From assembly GCA_963750495.1 (NCBI GenBank), contig CAVVQV010000004.1, positions 434,001 through 498,000 on the forward strand: a stretch of 64,000 nt of DNA, given 5' to 3'. The notes below the pieces were generated by a model that did not search any database, was not told where the DNA came from, and worked only from the letters and a program-made list of their open reading frames with translations. The position numbers and the translations under genes were made by a program. Of this stretch, positions 17,024 to 25,582 are shown piece after piece (within the stretch, counting starts at the first letter, position 1; every line of letters begins with the position of its first letter). The stretch is from JANLYC01 sp963750495 (GTDB lineage Bacteria > Actinomycetota > Actinomycetes > Propionibacteriales > Nocardioidaceae).

Positions 17024-18295
17024 ATGACTGACCGCCCCAGGGTGGCGATCATCGGGGCCGGCGTCTCGGGCCTCACGGCCGCCTACCTGCTCTCACGCAC
17101 GCACACCGTCACGCTGTTCGAGCGCGAGCCACGACTCGGCGGGCATGCTCACACCCACGACGTCACCATCGGCGACGCCGCCACCACGGTCGACTCGGGC
17201 TTCATCGTGCTCAACGACCGCACCTACCCCACGTTGCGCCGGCTCTTCGACGAGCTCGGAGTGGCGATCAGGCCCACCGAGATGAGCATGAGCGTCCGCT
17301 GTTCCGGCTGCGGACTGGCCTTCGTCGGGGGGCGCGGTGTCCGCGGCATCTTCGCGCAGCGGCGCCGGGTGCTGGACCCTCGGTTCTGGCGGCTGCTGCT
17401 CGGCGTCCGGCGCTTCCAGAAGCTGGCGATGGCGCTGCTGGTGGACGAGTCTGCACCGGAAATCACCTACGGCCGGTTCCTGGAGCAGCACGGGTTCAGC
17501 GAGCACTTCATCCAGCACTACGCCGTGCCGATCGTCTCGTGCGTCTGGTCCAGCGGACGCCGTGACGCGATGGAGTATCCCGCGGCCTATCTGTTCGCGT
17601 TCCTGTCCCACCACGGCTTCCTCGCGCTGGGCGACGCGCCGCAGTGGTACGTCGTCGCCGGTGGCTCGCGCACCTACGTCGACGCCGTCAATGCGTTGCT
17701 GGCCGAGCCGCACTCGGTCCGGGCGGGTCAGCCGGCGGTGTCGGTCGAACGTCATACGGACGGGGTCAGGGTGACCGACGCGGCCGCGGGCGTCCACGGG
17801 TTCGACCGTGTGGTCCTGGCCACCCACGCAGACGAGGCGCTGGCGCTGCTGTCCGACCCGACACCCAGTGAGAAGAGCGTGCTGTCGGCGTTCCGGTACT
17901 CCGAGAACACCACGCAGCTGCATCGCGACGACTCGGTGCTGTCTCACCGCTGGGAGGAACGGGCCAGCTGGAACTTCACCCTCGACGGCTGTGCGGACGA
18001 CTCCGACCGGGTGCAGGTCTCCTACTGGATGAACCGGTTGCAGCACCAGCCGGCAGAGCACCCGCTCGTCGTGACCCTCAACGGCCCGGACCGCGTCGAC
18101 CCGGCCCGGGTGATCGCCACCATGGACTACACACATCCCGTCTACACCCCAGACTCGGTCGCCGCGCAGCAGCGGCTGGACGAGCTCATGACCGACCAGA
18201 CCGCTTTCGCCGGCGCCTACCACGGCTGGGGATTCCACGAGGACGGCTGCCGGGCCGGCGTCCGAGCCGCGCAGCAGTTCGGGGTCGGCTGGTGA
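17024..18295 (+). CDS. FAD-dependent oxidoreductase (amine oxidase-like)
   Basis: A 423-residue flavoprotein with an N-terminal FAD-binding motif (VAIIGAGVSGLTAAYLL) followed by the RLGGHAHTH segment typical of the NAD(P)-binding amine oxidase-like proteins found beside DUF1365 and Cfa genes. The Cys pair in RCSGCGL near residue 92 is notable. It overlaps the DUF1365 gene by 4 bp (GTGA). In Rhodobacter sphaeroides a comparable FAD/DUF1365/cfa set is part of the singlet-oxygen response. A role in unsaturated or cyclopropane fatty acid modification is inferred. Confidence 0.87.
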   Translation: MTDRPRVAIIGAGVSGLTAAYLLSRTHTVTLFEREPRLGGHAHTHDVTIGDAATTVDSGFIVLNDRTYPTLRRLFDELGVAIRPTEMSMSVRCSGCGLAFVGGRGVRGIFAQRRRVLDPRFWRLLLGVRRFQKLAMALLVDESAPEITYGRFLEQHGFSEHFIQHYAVPIVSCVWSSGRRDAMEYPAAYLFAFLSHHGFLALGDAPQWYVVAGGSRTYVDAVNALLAEPHSVRAGQPAVSVERHTDGVRVTDAAAGVHGFDRVVLATHADEALALLSDPTPSEKSVLSAFRYSENTTQLHRDDSVLSHRWEERASWNFTLDGCADDSDRVQVSYWMNRLQHQPAEHPLVVTLNGPDRVDPARVIATMDYTHPVYTPDSVAAQQRLDELMTDQTAFAGAYHGWGFHEDGCRAGVRAAQQFGVGW

Positions 18296-19125
18296 CGGCC
18301 GCACCGGGCGACTCGCTGCCGTTGCCGGCGATCGTGCGCGGCGAGGTCAGGCACGCCCGCTTCCACCCGATCAAGCATCAGTTCCGCTATCGCGCACATC
18401 AGTGGCTCGTCGACGTCGACCAACCTGCCGTGGCTCCTCGGTGGTTGCGCTCGCTGGCCTCCTTCGAGGCGCGTGACCACGTGGGCGGGCCAGGCGGCAG
18501 CCTCGGCGAGAACGTCCGTTCGTTCATCGCGGCCCAAGGGGTCTCGTGGACGGCCCATCGCGTGATCATGCTGGCGAACGCGCGAGTGCTCGGGTACGTC
18601 TTCGACCCGTTGACCGTCTTCTGGTGCTACGCCGAGGACGGCACGCTCGAGGGTGTGCTCGCCGAGGTGCACAACACCTATGGCGAGCGGCACGGGTACG
18701 TGCTCGACCTGGACTCCCAGGGCAGTGCGCGCACCGACAAGCAGTTCTACGTGTCACCGTTCTTCGGCGTGTTCGGTGACTACCAGCTCAAGTTCGTCCT
18801 CGACGCGGACCCGGCGCCAGCGCCGGCGGAAGGATCCGACGCTGGTCTCGCCGGGGCAGGCCAACCGTCACATCCCTCGGTCCGGCCGGCCAAGGTGGGG
18901 GCGTTCGTGACGTTGCGGCAGGACGACCGGGTGGTGTTCACGGGCAGCTTCACCGGTCGGGCGCTGCCGGTCACGCTGCGGCGGCTCCTCGGGGTGGCGG
19001 TCACGCAGCCGCTGATGCCGCAGCGGGTGGCGGTACTGATCCGGCTGCACGGGGTCTGGCTCTGGTTGCGGCGCCTCCCCGTCGTAGGCCGCCCCGCTCA
19101 CCGCGACCAGCCCCACTCCCCCTGA
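18292..19125 (+). CDS. DUF1365 domain-containing protein
   Basis: A 277-residue protein with the DUF1365 start IVRGEVRHARFHPIKHQFRY and the core FDPLTVFWCY and EVHNTYGERHGY. The KQFYVSPFFGV segment is also family-typical. Its exact activity is not established; it accompanies FAD oxidoreductases and Cfa-like methyltransferases. Translation is probably coupled to the preceding gene through the GTGA overlap. A Pro/Ala/Gly-rich insertion is present near residues 170-200. Confidence 0.88.
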   Translation: MTAAPGDSLPLPAIVRGEVRHARFHPIKHQFRYRAHQWLVDVDQPAVAPRWLRSLASFEARDHVGGPGGSLGENVRSFIAAQGVSWTAHRVIMLANARVLGYVFDPLTVFWCYAEDGTLEGVLAEVHNTYGERHGYVLDLDSQGSARTDKQFYVSPFFGVFGDYQLKFVLDADPAPAPAEGSDAGLAGAGQPSHPSVRPAKVGAFVTLRQDDRVVFTGSFTGRALPVTLRRLLGVAVTQPLMPQRVAVLIRLHGVWLWLRRLPVVGRPAHRDQPHSP

Positions 19126-19153
19126 CCCCCCTGCTGCTGCCCCCTGGCCGAGG

Positions 19154-19241
19154 CGTTTGCCTAGTGAACAAGCCAGGTGGTTTCCTCACTAGGCGCATCC
19201 GCCTTGGGAACTGGGTATCTGCCTTGTGAACTAGGCAAACG
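19154..19241. repeat. Degenerate palindromic element related to 2843-2894
   Basis: A left half-site at 19154-19172 (CGTTTGCCTAGTGAACAAG) faces a right half-site at 19223-19241 that is its reverse complement except at two bases. Between them are two further decayed half-sites (near 19183-19195 and 19200-19215). The element lies between convergent DUF1365 and RDD genes and may terminate both. Confidence 0.7.
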
Positions 19242-19286
19242 GGCGGCCACCGGGGCAAGCCGGATGAGGCCGGGCAGAGGTCGGTC

Positions 19287-19712
19287 TCAGCGGCGGAGGG
19301 CGATGGTGTCGACGGCCATGTCGTGGAGGCCCTGCTGGTCGCGGTTGTAGACGACGGCGGGGATGACCAGGCAGATCAGTACCGTCCGGATCAGCGCCCG
19401 CGCGGCGTCGACCCGTGCTCCCGACGTACGCCGGATGACCACCCCCGTGATGAGCTGGCCCGCCGAGCCGCCGAGCAGGGTCGTGAGGATCCACACCTCG
19501 GCGGCGAAGACCACCAGCGGCGCCCACCGGGCCGCACCCTGGCCACTCCACACGTCTTGACCGATGAATGCCGCGACCGCAAGCATGGACAGCGCCCAGT
19601 CGAGGGCGAGCGCCAACACCCGACGTCCCCAGCCGGCGACCGCGCCGGACCCCGACTCGGCAAGGCCGCGACGCTGGCCCGGATAGTCCTGATCAGCCGG
19701 CTCGGAAGTCAC
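19287..19712 (-). CDS. RDD family membrane protein
   Basis: A 141-residue RDD protein: GWGRRVLALALDWALSMLAV carries the defining Arg-Asp pair, and there are two or three further membrane segments ending with VYNRDQQGLHDMAVDTIAL. The GTG at 19712 places the RDD motif close to the N terminus as usual. An RDD gene beside glnA matches the M. tuberculosis Rv2219A position. The function of the family is poorly defined. It is divergent from glnA. Confidence 0.88.
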   Translation of the reverse strand: MTSEPADQDYPGQRRGLAESGSGAVAGWGRRVLALALDWALSMLAVAAFIGQDVWSGQGAARWAPLVVFAAEVWILTTLLGGSAGQLITGVVIRRTSGARVDAARALIRTVLICLVIPAVVYNRDQQGLHDMAVDTIALRR

Positions 19713-19827
19713 GAGCGGCAACGTAACACGGGCGAAACACGGCAGACACGGCAGGGAAATCGCCACCTCTTACGGTGGCACCACGACCGGCGGCCAGACC
19801 GGGCCGATCGGGATGCGAGGAGGATCG

Positions 19828-21252
19828 ATGTTCGCCGACCGCGACGAGTTGTTGAGCTACATCGCAGACGAAGGCGTCGAGTTCGTCGACGTACGTTTCT
19901 GCGACCTGCCGGGAATCATGCAGCACTTCACGGTGCCGGTGTCGTCCTTCGGACCAGAAGTCTTCGACGAGGGCCTGATGTTCGACGGTTCGTCGATCCG
20001 GGGGTTCCAGGCCATCCACGAGTCCGACATGGCGCTCTTCCCGGACCCGACCACGGCGTACCTCGACACCTTCCGCACCGACAAGACTCTCGTCGTCAAC
20101 TTCTTCATCCACGACCCGCTCACGGGTGAGGCCTACAGCCGCGACCCGCGCAACATCGCGCGCAAGGCGCAGGAGTACCTCAAGAGCACCGGCATCGGCG
20201 ACACGGCGTTCTTCGCGCCGGAGGCTGAGTTCTACGTCTTTGACGACGTCCGCTTCGAGACCAAGCAGAACGCCGGGTACTACTCCATCGACTCGGTGGC
20301 CGGCGCTTGGAACACCGGTCGCGAGGAAGAGGGCGGCAACCGCGGCTACAAGGTCAAGTACAAGGGCGGTTACTTCCCGGTCCCGCCGTATGACCACTTC
20401 GCCGACCTGCGCGCCGAGATGTCGCGTGAGCTCGAGACCTCTGGGCTGATCGTCGAGCGTCAGCACCACGAGGTCGGCACGGCCGGCCAGGCCGAGATCA
20501 ACTTCCGTTTCGACGAGCTGCTCGTCAGCGCTGACAACGTGATGAAGTTCAAGTACATCGTCAAGAACGTCGCGTGGAAGAACGGCAAGACCGCAACGTT
20601 CATGCCCAAGCCGATCTTCGGCGACAACGGCTCCGGCATGCACTGCCACCAGTCGCTGTGGGCGGATGGCGACCCACTGTTCTACGACGAAGGTGGCTAT
20701 GCCGGTCTGAGCGACGCGGCGCGCTACTACATCGGCGGCCTACTGGCCCACGCGCCATCCCTGCTGGCCTTCACCAACCCGACCGTGAACTCCTACCACC
20801 GGCTCGTTCCGGGCTTCGAGGCACCGGTCAACCTGGTCTACAGCCAGCGCAACCGGTCGGCGTGCATCCGGATCCCGATCACGGGCGCCAACCCGAAGGC
20901 CAAGCGGATCGAGTTCCGCTGCCCCGACCCGTCGGCGAACCCGTACCTCGCGTTCTCGGCGATGCTGCTGGCCGGCCTCGATGGCATCCGCAACAAGATC
21001 GAGCCTCCGCAGCCCATCGACAAGGACCTGTACGAGCTGCCGCCGGACGAGCACGCCGACGTCGAGACAGTTCCCGCAACGCTGACGGCAGTCCTCGATG
21101 CGCTCGAGGCCGACCACGAGTACCTGCTCGAGGGTGGCGTCTTCACTCCCGACCTGATCCAGACCTGGATCGAGTACAAGCGAACCAACGAGGTCCTGCC
21201 GATCTCGCTGCGCCCCCACCCCCACGAGTTCGAGCTCTACTACGACATCTGA
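19828..21252 (+). CDS. glnA: Type I glutamine synthetase
   Basis: Makes glutamine from glutamate, ammonia and ATP. The 474-residue protein carries GS-I motifs: LMFDGSSIRGF, the metal-binding FAPEAEFYVFD, NGSGMHCHQSLW, and the adenylylation loop DKDLYELPPDE with its Tyr, so GlnE-dependent control is expected. The ATG at 19828 follows a strong GAGGAGG ribosome site. It is the last gene of the conserved lipoate/glutamine block and is followed by a clear terminator hairpin. Confidence 0.97.
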   Translation: MFADRDELLSYIADEGVEFVDVRFCDLPGIMQHFTVPVSSFGPEVFDEGLMFDGSSIRGFQAIHESDMALFPDPTTAYLDTFRTDKTLVVNFFIHDPLTGEAYSRDPRNIARKAQEYLKSTGIGDTAFFAPEAEFYVFDDVRFETKQNAGYYSIDSVAGAWNTGREEEGGNRGYKVKYKGGYFPVPPYDHFADLRAEMSRELETSGLIVERQHHEVGTAGQAEINFRFDELLVSADNVMKFKYIVKNVAWKNGKTATFMPKPIFGDNGSGMHCHQSLWADGDPLFYDEGGYAGLSDAARYYIGGLLAHAPSLLAFTNPTVNSYHRLVPGFEAPVNLVYSQRNRSACIRIPITGANPKAKRIEFRCPDPSANPYLAFSAMLLAGLDGIRNKIEPPQPIDKDLYELPPDEHADVETVPATLTAVLDALEADHEYLLEGGVFTPDLIQTWIEYKRTNEVLPISLRPHPHEFELYYDI

Positions 21253-21293
21253 GCTCGCACAGTTGTACCTGCGGCCCAGGAAGCACAAGCCGT

Positions 21294-21323
21294 GAAGAAC
21301 GGCCCCTGCAGGGGTCCTTCTTC
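21294..21323 (+). terminator. Terminator hairpin after glnA
   Basis: GAAGAA at 21294-21299 pairs with TTCTTC at 21318-21323, and an inner CCCC/GGGG stem closes around a TGCA loop. It starts 42 bp after the glnA stop. Confidence 0.75.
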
Positions 21324-21517
21324 GCCGGCTCTGACTCCCGTGCGGCCCCAGCGCGTCCCCGGAATGCAAGCCTCGATTCAGATGTGGGAGATCTGTTCGA
21401 ACTCGCTGTCGTGCGGCCGTCGACAGAGCGGGTGGCCCGCGGGACGATCGGCACGTTGGGGATCACGGCGGAGGACCTCACGAGGTCACGTTGTTCGACC
21501 CTCCGGCTCGCGCGACG

Positions 21518-21928
21518 TCATCGAGCCAGCCGGTGCCTCAGCTTCTGGGGAGCGCACAACCGGTAGCTCTCGGTCACCAGCTCGGCCACCTCGCCCCAGT
21601 CGGTGTGGTCGTCGAGCACCATGCCAACGACGGTGGGCGACCACGGCGGCTGGTAGAACGGCGGCCCGGCGTTGGCCAGGGCCAACAGCTCGTCGCCGGA
21701 CGATCGGAAGGTCAGCAGTGTGGTTGGCTCGGTCACCCCGGTCATATCGCGGTACGCCGACGTGTAGCCCTCCTGTGCGACCAAGACGTGGGCGAAGGTC
21801 TTCCCCCGGACCCGCCACCGCACGCCGGTCCAGGCGTCCTCCTCGTAGGCGTCGGGCAGAGCCAACGCGGTGGACGCCACCCGGGCAACGTCGTCGACCG
21901 AGGGCTCGATGCGGGGCGTCCTGGACAT
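21518..21928 (-). CDS. MmcQ/YjbR family protein
   Basis: A 136-residue protein of the MmcQ/YjbR (DUF419) type: LALPDAYEEDAW near residue 22, WRVRGKTFAHV near residue 38 and the closing VTESYRLCAPQKLRHRL. The fold has a double-wing DNA-binding-like shape, but a role in DNA binding is not well supported for the family. It stands alone, convergent with glnA. Confidence 0.85.
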   Translation of the reverse strand: MSRTPRIEPSVDDVARVASTALALPDAYEEDAWTGVRWRVRGKTFAHVLVAQEGYTSAYRDMTGVTEPTTLLTFRSSGDELLALANAGPPFYQPPWSPTVVGMVLDDHTDWGEVAELVTESYRLCAPQKLRHRLAR

Positions 21929-22252
21929 GCCCCGAGTCTGTCAGCGGGTGCCGACACGTAGCGCATGTCTGCTGTGTTGCCGCGTACGTCTTGCACCGGC
22001 CCACGCCGCCATCACCGCAAGGTCACCCGCCACAGGTCGCGCCCGACCCGTGATCGACCGCCAGCCCCACTCGCCTACGGTGGCGCGTCGCGGCCACGGT
22101 GCCCTCACACATCATCCGAGGGGTTCTTCATGCGGGCGGAGCGGTGCCGGGAGCCCACGCTGTGTTCTGCAGGCTCGACAGTCGTGCGCGGTCACAGGGG
22201 CTCTGCTCAGAACCTCTCGTACGCGAGCCATCGCATCCCTCGCATCAGGGTG

Positions 22253-22302
22253 TTGACACATCACCAAGGTAAGTAGTTTCCTTATCGTCAAGTACTTTAC
22301 CT
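22253..22302 (+). promoter_or_regulatory. Promoter and candidate operator of the membrane protein/regulator pair
   Basis: A consensus -35 hexamer TTGACA lies at 22253-22258; the -10 element is unclear. Downstream, AGGTAAGTA (22267-22275) faces AGTACTTTACCT (22291-22302), an imperfect inverted repeat sharing AGGTAA and AGTA. It lies just before the ribosome site of the 22320 gene and could bind the winged-helix regulator encoded next. Confidence 0.5.
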
Positions 22303-22319
22303 GAAGGGATGGAGTGGCG

Positions 22320-22754
22320 ATGGAACCGAAGAAGCAGGACGCGGAGGCCATGCTGAGAGACGCAGCAGAGGTGGAGTCCGCCGTACGGGCCCAGGCCCCG
22401 CAGGAGCCTCCGCTGTACGTCGCAATGGGTCTCACGCTCCTGCTCTATGGGCTGGCCATTGATCTCAACGACAACTCAGGTGGGGTGGCCGGCCTGCTGG
22501 GAGTAACCCTGGTGGTGGTCGCGGTTGCCGTCACCGTGGGCACCAACCTCCCCTACCTGCGTCGGTGGCGCCAGGTGCGGACGCGGAGCACTCCGATGTG
22601 GCTGGAGTGGGCGCTCGGGCTCTGGAGCGCTGCAGTCCTGTTCTCCCTCGGGATCCTGCTTGACGGCACCATCGGCTTCTCCTTCACCCTGGGGGGTCTC
22701 CTGGGAGCGGTGCCGACCCTGCTGTGGGCCCGGCGACTCAGGCGCGGCGCGTGA
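22320..22754 (+). CDS. Small integral membrane protein
   Basis: A 144-residue protein with a charged N-terminal 35 residues and four probable membrane segments (about 37-53, 58-79, 95-112 and 117-135) followed by an RRLRRGA tail. No family is recognised. It overlaps the downstream winged-helix regulator by 4 bp (GTGA), an arrangement common for small membrane proteins with their regulators. The ATG at 22320 follows GAAGGGATGGAG; a GTG at 22314 is an alternative. Confidence 0.8.
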   Translation: MEPKKQDAEAMLRDAAEVESAVRAQAPQEPPLYVAMGLTLLLYGLAIDLNDNSGGVAGLLGVTLVVVAVAVTVGTNLPYLRRWRQVRTRSTPMWLEWALGLWSAAVLFSLGILLDGTIGFSFTLGGLLGAVPTLLWARRLRRGA

Positions 22755-23065
22755 CCGCCCACCCGCGGGCGCGCCTCGATGACTTGGTCCACCAGCCTGT
22801 GCGCTTCTCGATACTCGCCGGCCTGGCCCAAGCCGACGAGCTGGAGTTCCGGTTCCTGCGCGACACCCTGCAGGTCAGCGACTCGCTGCTGTCCCGCCAA
22901 GCCTCGACCCTCGAACAAGCCGGCTACATCACCATCCGCAAAGGCCACGTCGGCAAATGGCCCCGCACCTGGCTCAAACTCACGCCCGAAGGCCGCACCG
23001 CCTTCAACGACCACCTCGCCACCCTGCGCGAGATCGTGGACACCCCCACCAACTCGCCAACGTGA
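22751..23065 (+). CDS. Winged-helix transcriptional regulator
   Basis: A 104-residue winged-helix DNA-binding protein: LDDLVHQPVRFSILAGLAQA, then a helix-turn-helix (LQVSDSLLSRQASTLEQAGY) and a basic wing (ITIRKGHVGKWPRTWLKLT). It resembles the MarR/PadR-like family that pairs with small membrane proteins. The GTG at 22751 overlaps the upstream stop. It probably autoregulates through the inverted repeat at 22267-22302, which is an inference. Confidence 0.85.
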   Translation: MTAHPRARLDDLVHQPVRFSILAGLAQADELEFRFLRDTLQVSDSLLSRQASTLEQAGYITIRKGHVGKWPRTWLKLTPEGRTAFNDHLATLREIVDTPTNSPT

Positions 23066-23205
23066 CATCGGCCGACGTCCGGGCGTTTCAACGACCGAGT
23101 GAGTTCGCGTCTTGGCTGCATGGCCTCGATCCAGGGAGGGATTCACAATCGGGACGAGCAGGTCGAAGGCATCGACTGTGAGGGCCTCGCCGCGGCGAGC
23201 CGCAA

Positions 23206-23841
23206 CTACTCCCCGCACCCGGTCACCGGAGTGGGGAACCGCACCGACCACCACGGCGCATCGGAGAGCGCGGCCGCCAGGAAGACCAGGGCCAGGCTAC
23301 CGAGAATGACCCACCCCACCGTGCTCGTTGCCCAGTCGCCCGCCGAGCTGGTGCCGTAGGGGAAGACCGGCAGCCTGCTCTCCAACGGCCGCACCAGAGC
23401 CCACGCGGAGGTCAGCGGTACCACCGCCGTCGCCAGGACCAGGCCCGGCGTCGACTCCCCCCAGGCCCGCCGCCAGCTGGCGTAGGCAGAGCCGACGGCA
23501 AGGGCGGCGAGGCCCTCGACGAGGACGCCCGCGCTCCGGCCGAAGAGAGCATCGTCCCCGGCGTGCGCGACGACGCCGCACCAGACCACTGCGAGGACCA
23601 GCACCGCCGGGGTCCGTGCGGCCGTGCGCCAGGCGAGGCTGCGCGGCGCAACGTCGACCACGACGGCCGCCGACTCATCGAAGCACCAGGCCGCGGCTCC
23701 GGCGATCAGGCCCACCGCGGTGCCCTCGAGCGGCCACAGCACCCAGGGGTTCCAGCGGACCAGCTCCATGAGCAGCACGACCAGGACCGCCGCAAGGGAG
23801 ACCCGTACCCACGGGACCGCCCTGGCGGCGTACCTGACCAT
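23206..23841 (-). CDS. Integral membrane protein of ABC transporter operon
   Basis: A 211-residue protein with about five or six hydrophobic segments and no recognised domain. Its ATG overlaps the stop of the upstream ABC permease gene (ATGA), so it is the last gene of a five-gene minus-strand operon led by an ECF sigma factor. It may be a second permease subunit. The ATG at 23841 is chosen because the long upstream extension is the permease gene's other frame. Confidence 0.8.
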   Translation of the reverse strand: MVRYAARAVPWVRVSLAAVLVVLLMELVRWNPWVLWPLEGTAVGLIAGAAAWCFDESAAVVVDVAPRSLAWRTAARTPAVLVLAVVWCGVVAHAGDDALFGRSAGVLVEGLAALAVGSAYASWRRAWGESTPGLVLATAVVPLTSAWALVRPLESRLPVFPYGTSSAGDWATSTVGWVILGSLALVFLAAALSDAPWWSVRFPTPVTGCGE

Positions 23842-24719
23842 CAGCAGAACTCGCAGACTCCGGGGCTGATGACGCCGTCGGTGTAGCCGACCGTCATCGT
23901 GAGCACGCCCAGCACGACCGCCAGCGCGGTCAACGCCAGCGCGACCTTGGTCAGCCTCTCCCGGTCGGACTCGAGGTCGTGACGGACGGCCACGATCACG
24001 CCGAGCGCGCAGAGAGCCAGGAGGTACAGCACCCAGATGAACGGGTTGCCGGGCAGGGTGCCGAGGTGCCACTCGCCGTCAACCGACCGCTGGGTCAGGA
24101 AGTAGGTCCAGACCCAGAAGACGCGGTACGGTTGCTCGCCTCCCACGAGGCCGCCCTGCAGCATCATGGTCACGATGACGAGGAGCACGGACGCCACAGG
24201 GGCGGCACCGCGGCGAGGCAGGTAGCGCGCGAGGACCAGGCCGAGGATCGGTCCGCCGATCGCGCAGACCACGCCGCCGCCGAACTGCTCCGCGTGGACG
24301 AAGGCGTCGGGAATGCCGGGCGGAACCACATAGTCGGCCGGCGGGTGCAGGTGCCACGCGACCACAGCCACGACGAACGAGCCGAGGGCGACCGAGAACG
24401 GCACGACCGTGGCCGCGGCGAGCGCGAGGGTGCGGGTGCGTTCCGGAACGGCCACGACGCCAGCCGCGTCGGCGGCCCGGTCGGAGCGACGGGTCAGGCC
24501 AAACATCACGACCAGACCGAGCACGCCGAGCAGCGCGGCCGGAGCGATCATGTAGGAACCGCTGGACCCGGGGTCGTCGTCGAGGTTGAACAGCATGACC
24601 GCGTCGACCAGGAGCACGAGAGCGGTCCCGAACCAGAACAACTTGTGGCGCAGGTAGTTGCGGATCTCCTGCCGGGCGAGTACGCCCAGGGTCGATGCCG
24701 TTGTGGTCATGGAACTCAT
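23841..24719 (-). CDS. ABC transporter permease
   Basis: A 292-residue membrane protein with six or more predicted transmembrane segments; the first follows NYLRHKLFWFGTALVLLVDA near the N terminus, typical of ABC-2-type permeases. It is joined to the ATP-binding gene by a TGATG overlap and to the following membrane protein by ATGA. The cargo is unknown. Confidence 0.85.
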   Translation of the reverse strand: MSSMTTTASTLGVLARQEIRNYLRHKLFWFGTALVLLVDAVMLFNLDDDPGSSGSYMIAPAALLGVLGLVVMFGLTRRSDRAADAAGVVAVPERTRTLALAAATVVPFSVALGSFVVAVVAWHLHPPADYVVPPGIPDAFVHAEQFGGGVVCAIGGPILGLVLARYLPRRGAAPVASVLLVIVTMMLQGGLVGGEQPYRVFWVWTYFLTQRSVDGEWHLGTLPGNPFIWVLYLLALCALGVIVAVRHDLESDRERLTKVALALTALAVVLGVLTMTVGYTDGVISPGVCEFC

Positions 24720-25582
24720 CAGGTGACCCCTTGTCTCGTGCGCCCCTCGGAGCGGAGCAGCAGGTACGCATCCTCGACCGACGGGTCCACGACGGACGAG
24801 CCGGGAGCGGGCTGTCCCCCGACGGACCGGACCATCCCGGTTCCGGTTTTCCAGGTCTGGACCGACCCGGTATTGGCGGTCGGCCCGAGGTGCACACGGC
24901 CGGCTGCCGTGGCGAGGAGCTCAGGCACCGTGCCGTCGAAGTGGATCGCTCCGTCGTCGATGACGAGCACTCGGTCGCACAGGGCGGATACGTCATCGGT
25001 CTGGTGCGTCGAGATCAACACTGTCCCTGCCAGGCCGGACAGGAGGCCTCGCAGGGATGCGCGCTGTTCGGGGTCGAGACCGGTGGTGGGCTCATCGAGG
25101 ACGAGCAGGTCTGGTTGTCCGATCAGGGCCTGGGCGATGGCCAGCCGGCGCCGCTGTCCGCCCGATAGCTTGGACACCTTCATCGCGCCACGGTCACCGA
25201 GCTGGACCAGGTCCAACACCCGGCGTACCTCGGCGCCCCGAGCCGCGGCGTCCCGCCACTCCTTCAGCACCGCGATGTAGTCCAGGAACGATGCCGCGGT
25301 CATGCCACGCGGGTAGACGACCTCTTGGGGACAGAAGCCGATTCGGCGGCGTGCCTCGACTCGGTTGGCGTGCGACTCGGTGACGTCGAGGCCGGCCACC
25401 ACGAGGCGGCCGCCGCTGGGCGGCAGCGAGGTGGACAGCAGCCGGAGCAGAGTGGTCTTGCCGGCGCCGTTGGGCCCAAGGAGTCCGACGACTCCCGGCC
25501 GCAGGTCCACCGAGGTCCGACGGACAGCGGTGGTGCCACCGAACGTCTTCCAGACCCCGTCGAGCACGGCCATCGTCGTCAC
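24719..25582 (-). CDS. ABC transporter ATP-binding protein
   Basis: A 287-residue ATPase with the Walker A motif GPNGAGKTT near residue 40, the signature KLSGGQRRRLAIAQAL near residue 140 and the Walker B segment LLVLDEPTTGLD. It is of the ABC-2 exporter type. The GTG at 25582 overlaps the stop of the anti-sigma gene (GTGA), so transport is co-expressed with the sigma/anti-sigma pair. The C-terminal 70 residues are divergent. Confidence 0.93.
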   Translation of the reverse strand: MTTMAVLDGVWKTFGGTTAVRRTSVDLRPGVVGLLGPNGAGKTTLLRLLSTSLPPSGGRLVVAGLDVTESHANRVEARRRIGFCPQEVVYPRGMTAASFLDYIAVLKEWRDAAARGAEVRRVLDLVQLGDRGAMKVSKLSGGQRRRLAIAQALIGQPDLLVLDEPTTGLDPEQRASLRGLLSGLAGTVLISTHQTDDVSALCDRVLVIDDGAIHFDGTVPELLATAAGRVHLGPTANTGSVQTWKTGTGMVRSVGGQPAPGSSVVDPSVEDAYLLLRSEGRTRQGVT

